Source: an uncultured Parafilimonas sp. (GTDB lineage Bacteria > Bacteroidota > Bacteroidia > Chitinophagales > Chitinophagaceae). From it: a stretch of 26,868 nucleotides of DNA. Each line of letters begins with the position of its first letter. Positions within the stretch are counted from its first letter, which is position 1. Shown piece after piece: positions 23,137 through 26,868 of this stretch. Location of the stretch: assembly GCA_937892395.1 (NCBI GenBank), contig CALAGJ010000122.1, forward strand, positions 1 to 26,868. Reading direction: 5' to 3'. The position numbers and the translations under genes were made by a program. The notes beneath the pieces were generated by a model. It worked only from the letters and a program-made list of their open reading frames with translations. It was not told the origin of the DNA and did not search any database.

Positions 23137-23649
23137 TTAAAAAGTTTGCCAGATACTCATAGCCAAATAATACCCCATGGCCATACAGGCAATTATTTTA
23201 AGGAGTGAACTGATTAAAAAGCCGAGAAAGCTACCCATAGCTGCTTTGATGGCTATATGTGTATTGTTGCTATAGATCATTTCACCTATAAAAGCACCTG
23301 CCAATGGGCCAATAATAATGCCCCAAGGTCCTAACCAAAATGTGGCCAAAAATCCTAATACACAGCCCCATACACCATATTTACTACCACCAAACTTTTT
23401 TGTACCTATTACGGGTACTATATAATCCAACCCAATAATAACCAGCAAAATGATGCCCCAAATAATTAAAAACTTACTCGTAAAAGGCCTGTCATCCCTC
23501 ATTTGCTGTAGCCATAGGGCAGCATAGCAAATAGCCGGCCCCGGAAGTATGGGCAGTACACTACCCACAATACCAACAAGGATCATGATACACCCTATGA
23601 TCATTAAAAAAATATCCATGGGCGCAATATGCCACTTTTTTGAACGCAT
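23137..23649 (-). CDS. DUF456 family membrane protein
   Basis: The 170-residue product has hydrophobic segments covering most of its length. The sequence IGCIMILVGIVGSVLPILPGPAICYAALWL (about 17-47), then GTKKFGGSKYGVWGCVLGFLATFWLGPWGIIIGPLAGAFIGEMI, are typical of DUF456: a Gly-rich membrane protein with PxLPGP and GxxxGxxxGxxxGE-like motifs. Function unknown. ATG at 23649 is taken; a second ATG at 23619 would remove ten hydrophilic residues and is equally possible. It is divergent from the potassium channel gene. Confidence 0.88.
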   Translation of the reverse strand: MRSKKWHIAPMDIFLMIIGCIMILVGIVGSVLPILPGPAICYAALWLQQMRDDRPFTSKFLIIWGIILLVIIGLDYIVPVIGTKKFGGSKYGVWGCVLGFLATFWLGPWGIIIGPLAGAFIGEMIYSNNTHIAIKAAMGSFLGFLISSLLKIIACMAMGYYLAMSIWQTF

Positions 23650-23694
23650 GGGTGCAGAGAAATTAAGTTTACTGATTTTTGAAACTAACTCTTG

Positions 23695-23702
23695 TAGTTT
23701 TG
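23695..23702 (+). promoter_or_regulatory. Candidate -7 promoter element of the potassium channel gene
   Basis: TAGTTTTG is an exact TAnnTTTG match 42 nt before the start codon. The upstream element is imperfect: TTTA 23 nt away, or TTTG at only 13 nt. Predicted leader about 39 nt. Confidence 0.45.
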
Positions 23703-23744
23703 TATTACTTTTTCAATCAAATATTTATATCGGAAAATTATAGC

Positions 23745-24722
23745 ATGGCATTTTTTAAACGAAATACTGCAAACTTAAAAACTAATAATGATACTGGCTT
23801 TGGAGCAAATGCTACCAGTCAGGGTGGTAGATTTATCAATAGAGATGGGAGTTTTAATGTACAGCGAAAAGGATTAAATTATTTAGAAAGGAGGAGCTTG
23901 TACTATGATATGCTGATGATGCCTACCGTAAAATTTGTGTTGGTTATTTTTTTAGGATTTTCTATTATAAATTTATTATTCACCGTCATCTATTTTCTTC
24001 TGGGTACAAATGAATTTATGGGTATGGTAACCAATGATAGCTGGGGCAGATTTAAAGAAGTATTTTTTTTTAGTTCACAAACATTTACAACAGTTGGATA
24101 TGGAAGGATTAATCCTGTGGGGGATTTAGCAAACATGATTGCCTCTGCGGAAGCACTTTCTGGACTATTGTCCTTTGCCATCATTACTGGTTTAATTTAT
24201 GGAAGATTTTCAAGACCAAAAGCATTTATACGGTTTAGTGATTATGGGGTAATAGCTCCTTATCAGGGTGGCACCGGTTTTATGTTTCGATTTGTATCTA
24301 CCAAGGATAATCATATACTTACTGATGTGGAAGTAAGGGTAAATGTTGCTTTTACTGTACATGAAAATGGTAAGGATGTATTTAAGTTTTTTGAATTACC
24401 ATTGGAGCGCAAGCGAATAGATTCTTTGGCTATGAGTTGGACCATAGTGCATCCTATTGATGAAAATAGTCCATTATACAATATGACAGAATCAGAAATT
24501 AATGATGCAGATACCGAGATTTATATTTTAATAAGGGCTTTTGATGATGTATTTAGCAATTCAGTGCTTCAGCGTTCATCTTATACATTCAAAGAAATAA
24601 AATATGGCTATCGATTTATACCCATGTATAAGGAAAGTGACGATAAAACAACCACCATATTAGACCTCAACATGCTCAGCGATATTAAAGAAGCCACACT
24701 TACAGCAATTACAAACGAATAG
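23745..24722 (+). CDS. Inward-rectifier (Kir-type) potassium channel
   Basis: The 325-residue product has the two-helix plan of KirBac channels: a cytoplasmic N-terminus with slide-helix region (LYYDMLMMPTVKF), TM1 (about 60-87), the pore helix and selectivity filter TTVGYG (115-120) preceded by FFFSSQTF, TM2 (about 130-153) and an immunoglobulin-like cytoplasmic domain of about 170 residues from FSRPKAFIRFSDYGVI on. It should form a tetrameric inner-membrane K+ channel. ATG at 23745 is chosen because the upstream frame extension has no family similarity. RsmG starts 2 nt after the stop, so the genes are probably co-transcribed. Confidence 0.93.
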   Translation: MAFFKRNTANLKTNNDTGFGANATSQGGRFINRDGSFNVQRKGLNYLERRSLYYDMLMMPTVKFVLVIFLGFSIINLLFTVIYFLLGTNEFMGMVTNDSWGRFKEVFFFSSQTFTTVGYGRINPVGDLANMIASAEALSGLLSFAIITGLIYGRFSRPKAFIRFSDYGVIAPYQGGTGFMFRFVSTKDNHILTDVEVRVNVAFTVHENGKDVFKFFELPLERKRIDSLAMSWTIVHPIDENSPLYNMTESEINDADTEIYILIRAFDDVFSNSVLQRSSYTFKEIKYGYRFIPMYKESDDKTTTILDLNMLSDIKEATLTAITNE

Positions 24723-24724
24723 TC

Positions 24725-25717
24725 ATGCCAGTATCAATTATTCATACCTATTTTTCAGCTTTCACTGATCTTCAATTGGCACAGATGAATGGTCTTGAAA
24801 AAGTATATAAAGAATGGAATGATCAGATCAATGTTATTTCCAGAAAAGACATTGATTCCTTATACTTGAAACATGTGCTACATGCACTTTCAATTGCTAC
24901 TGTTTATGATTTTGCAGCTGGCACATCTGTTATTGATATAGGCACTGGTGGTGGTTTTCCGGGTATCCCTTTGGCTATTTTATTTCCTGACACGAATTTT
25001 ATTTTGGTAGATTCTATTCAAAAAAAAATAACAGTGGTGAATGAAGTAGTGAAAGCATTGGATTTAAAAAACATTACCGCAATAGCAGAGCGGGCTGAAA
25101 ACATTCAGCAACCGATTGATTATATTGTTACACGGGCGGTGGCAAAAATGAGTGACTTAATTTATTGGAGCAAGAACAAACATCCCAAAAAAATAATAGC
25201 ACTAAAGGGCGGAGATTTAAAAGAAGAACTTGCACTTATCAAAAAACATATTCAACTAATTGAATTAAAAGATTTTTTTGATACCCCCGAGCAAAAAAAA
25301 CAATTAGTTTGCGCCTATATCGTGGGATTAAGTGTGCATGCCAACCAATACCAAGTGCTAACACCCTGTAAATCGCCAGCCGAAACCAACTGTTACGTAA
25401 CGTGGTCGAGTTTTAAAAAGGGCTATAACTACACGGGCAACGTAGACTTTTGGGGCGATGTATGTGTAAATCCGGTTTCGTGGACAACCGATACTTTAAC
25501 GGCTTGTAGCAATGGTAGTGTAATGACAAACATCAGCCGTAAAAAACCTTACCACACCGAGGCACAAATAAAAGGCAACTTTTTGTGGGTAGACACAAAA
25601 ATGCCGTTTGTCCGCAACTTTAAAATCCTTCATTTTTTAGATTACAACCTGTTTTGGCACGACATACAAAATAATGTAGCTTTAAGGGCAGATGAGTATC
25701 TGAACAAAACAAAATAA
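24725..25717 (+). CDS. rsmG: RsmG fused in frame to the C-terminal part of a DUF3089 protein
   Basis: Residues 1-185 are RsmG, the methyltransferase that makes m7G527 in 16S rRNA. The motif VIDIGTGGGFPGIPLAILFP (69-88) binds S-adenosylmethionine, and TRAVAKM and IALKGGDL are family elements. RsmG should end after about 205-210 residues with a strand after KDFF. Here the sequence switches near residue 182-187 to TPEQKKQLVCAYIVG, WSSFKKGY, CVNPVSWTTD and DYNLFWHDIQNNVALRADEY. That pattern fits the C-terminal part of DUF3089 alpha/beta-hydrolase-like proteins, without their N-terminal nucleophile segment. Sampled GC rises from about 31% to 45% at the join. Both halves are incomplete, so the protein is probably non-functional, or the join is an assembly error. 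Confidence 0.8.
   Translation: MPVSIIHTYFSAFTDLQLAQMNGLEKVYKEWNDQINVISRKDIDSLYLKHVLHALSIATVYDFAAGTSVIDIGTGGGFPGIPLAILFPDTNFILVDSIQKKITVVNEVVKALDLKNITAIAERAENIQQPIDYIVTRAVAKMSDLIYWSKNKHPKKIIALKGGDLKEELALIKKHIQLIELKDFFDTPEQKKQLVCAYIVGLSVHANQYQVLTPCKSPAETNCYVTWSSFKKGYNYTGNVDFWGDVCVNPVSWTTDTLTACSNGSVMTNISRKKPYHTEAQIKGNFLWVDTKMPFVRNFKILHFLDYNLFWHDIQNNVALRADEYLNKTK
25268..25285. other. Join between RsmG and DUF3089 sequences
   Basis: AAAGATTTTTTT (25268-25279, encoding KDFF) is the likely crossover. KDFF fits the end of RsmG, and KEFF/KDFF-DTP fits the helix before the VCAYIVG strand of DUF3089 proteins. Short shared sequence of this kind is typical both of illegitimate recombination and of assembly mistakes. 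The exact base cannot be fixed by eye. Confidence 0.6.
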
Positions 25718-25723
25718 GTAGCC

Positions 25724-26161
25724 ATGAAAATACACAAAGTAAAAATTTACCAAGAGTTTGATGCACCCATAGCACAAGTTTGGGAAGCCTTTAACGACCA
25801 CGCTAATTTTGGTAAAATGATGGGTCAAAACGTGGACAGAATAGTAGATAGCCTTACTGCCGATAATATCAATGGGGTAGGTTCGGTAAGGTTGATAAAA
25901 CTACCTATTGCCCCTTTTGAGGAAACAATTCGTAAATCAGAAAAACCAACTTGTATCGAGTACCAAATTAGCAAAGGCACGCCCTTGCATCATCATTACG
26001 GCAGTATGCAATTTAAAAGTTTATCTGCCCAAAAAACAGCACTCGATTATTCGATAGAGGTAGGCTCTAAAATTCCGTTGGTAGGCATGTTAATCAAAAC
26101 AGCGCTGCAAAAAGGCATAGGTGGCAGCCTTAAAAATTATGCCAAGCGTTTGAAAAAATAA
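25724..26161 (+). CDS. SRPBCC (START-like) family protein
   Basis: The 145-residue product starts KIYQEFDAPIAQVWEAFNDHANFGKMMG, the standard N-terminal strand and helix of polyketide cyclase/START-like ligand-binding proteins. It continues with GVGSVRLI, RKSEKPTCIEY and the C-terminal helix GSLKNYAKRL. This fold binds lipids or other hydrophobic compounds in a central cavity; the ligand is unknown. It starts 6 nt after the DUF3089 frame, which suggests they formed an operon in their genome of origin. A strong terminator follows. Base composition (about 40-45% GC in samples) is like the DUF3089 part, not like the left part of the window. Confidence 0.85.
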   Translation: MKIHKVKIYQEFDAPIAQVWEAFNDHANFGKMMGQNVDRIVDSLTADNINGVGSVRLIKLPIAPFEETIRKSEKPTCIEYQISKGTPLHHHYGSMQFKSLSAQKTALDYSIEVGSKIPLVGMLIKTALQKGIGGSLKNYAKRLKK

Positions 26162-26203
26162 TGGCTTAAGGGGTATGTATGATAGATAATGTAAATAAAA
26201 TTG

Positions 26204-26246
26204 AAAAAGGTGGCTGCCTCGTAAATACGAGGTAGCCACCTTTTTT
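26204..26246. terminator. Strong bidirectional terminator
   Basis: A 19-bp stem (26204-26222 with 26227-26245, one G-T pair) with loop AAAT has A and T runs at its ends: six T to the right and five on the minus strand. It separates the SRPBCC gene from the convergent CARDB gene. Confidence 0.92.
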
Positions 26247-26265
26247 GCAAATAGCTCAATGGTAA

Positions 26266-26868
26266 TTATTGAATGACAATGCTTTTTGAGACCACATTGT
26301 TTGTTTCGCTTTGTTCGGCAACTTGTGCCTGACTATCGGCAAGGTATAAAATATAGTAAGTGCCGGGCGTAGTAGTAGCCGGAATGGTGATAGAACGGCT
26401 TTTGGTAGTAGTGGCATTAGCTGCTAAGGCACTAACCGAGCTTGAGCCAAGCGACACATCGGTGGTTTCGTAGGTTTGATTGGTAGATAGATAAAATTGA
26501 ACAGTGCTAGCTGCGGCTGCCCCCAAGGCATTATTTTTCACTACACACGATACAGTACCTGTGCTTCCTTTAATAATGCTAGCAGGCGCTATAGGCGTTT
26601 GTGTGATAAAATCGGGTAATACAACAATGCTAAGGGTAAAGTTAAACAAGTTATTAGTTTCGCTGTTTTCGGTTACTTGGCTATCGGCATCTACACGGCA
26701 CAATACGTAATAGTTGCCTACTGCTGTTGTGGTGGGTATGGTTAAGCTTTTTTCGATAATAAACTGAGATGCGTTGGCGGCTAAGGCGTTGCCATTTACA
26801 AAACCTATTTCGGTATCGGTGGCACTATAGGTTTGGTCTGTTGATAGGTAAAAACGCACTTTACTAGC
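26266..26868 (-). CDS. CARDB-repeat extracellular protein (C-terminal part, runs off the window)
   Basis: The minus-strand frame is open to the right edge and ends in TAA at 26266, so 200 codons are visible. It has two homologous CARDB-type repeats of about 100 residues. The shared order is RFYLST or QFYLST, DQTY or NQTY, ALAANA, SLTIP or SITIP, then QV followed by SETNN. A short linker (VVLPDFITQTPIAPASIIKGSTG) starts the second repeat. CARDB domains are beta-sandwiches of adhesins and surface proteins. The frame ends with the last repeat (KSIVIQ), with no type IX secretion C-terminal domain. The start and signal peptide are outside the window. GC is about 45%, like the rest of the right end. 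Confidence 0.85.
   Translation of the reverse strand, partial: ASKVRFYLSTDQTYSATDTEIGFVNGNALAANASQFIIEKSLTIPTTTAVGNYYVLCRVDADSQVTENSETNNLFNFTLSIVVLPDFITQTPIAPASIIKGSTGTVSCVVKNNALGAAAASTVQFYLSTNQTYETTDVSLGSSSVSALAANATTTKSRSITIPATTTPGTYYILYLADSQAQVAEQSETNNVVSKSIVIQ

Overview
The window looks like a low-GC Bacteroidota chromosome, most probably of the Chitinophagaceae or a close relative. The signs are a SusC/SusD outer-membrane uptake pair, an ECF sigma/anti-sigma operon with a Spy-like periplasmic protein, families typical of the phylum (DUF6702, the short AMP nucleosidase, DUF4157-like and HsdR_N-type proteins), few Shine-Dalgarno sequences, and several promoters of the Bacteroidota type (TTTG about 20 nt before TAnnTTTG). 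The family assignment rests on protein character only; no 16S rRNA is present.

Layout, left to right. Positions 1-1300 hold the end of a glutaryl-CoA dehydrogenase-type acyl-CoA dehydrogenase, a terminator, then shikimate kinase overlapping a DUF423 membrane protein. A tRNA-Ser(UGA) at 1400 has its own promoter and terminator. It is followed by a gene-poor stretch with two degenerate GTTGnCAA repeats and a 31-codon, highly basic small ORF. Positions 1988-6492 are the SusC/SusD pair. On the minus strand (6563-10412) come a family 2 glycosyltransferase with a flippase-like membrane partner, then an ECF sigma, anti-sigma and Spy-like operon. From 10579 to 13734 on the plus strand there is a YHS, DoxX and beta-barrel operon and a CNNM/CBS (HlyC/CorC) membrane protein. 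Positions 13714-15505 (minus) encode a radical SAM protein and a DUF6702 protein.

Positions 15506-15944 and 19317-19679 are non-coding and carry clusters of very small hairpins. Between them lie AMP nucleosidase, an HsdR_N-type nuclease-fold protein, a HELTH-motif protein, a PPK2 polyphosphate kinase and an EamA permease. From 19680 to 24722 come an unrecognised 195-residue protein, a Bax inhibitor-1 family protein, a 45-residue membrane protein, a membrane protein of unknown function, an agmatinase/arginase family enzyme, a DUF456 protein and a Kir-type potassium channel.

The right end is anomalous. The rsmG gene (16S rRNA m7G527 methyltransferase) starts at 24725 but loses its normal C-terminus near 25268-25285. 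It continues in frame into the C-terminal part of a DUF3089 protein. In hand-counted 60-nt samples GC rises from about 31% to about 45% at that point and stays at 40-45% through an SRPBCC protein and a truncated CARDB-repeat protein to the end. Either a deletion or insertion fused two genes, or the contig is a chimera of two genomes.

No complete new defence or mobile system is visible: no CRISPR array, transposase or integrase. The items most worth checking are the RsmG-DUF3089 join, the small basic ORF with repeats beside tRNA-Ser, the mini-hairpin clusters, the Cys-rich radical SAM protein, and the 45-codon gene beside the agmatinase operon.
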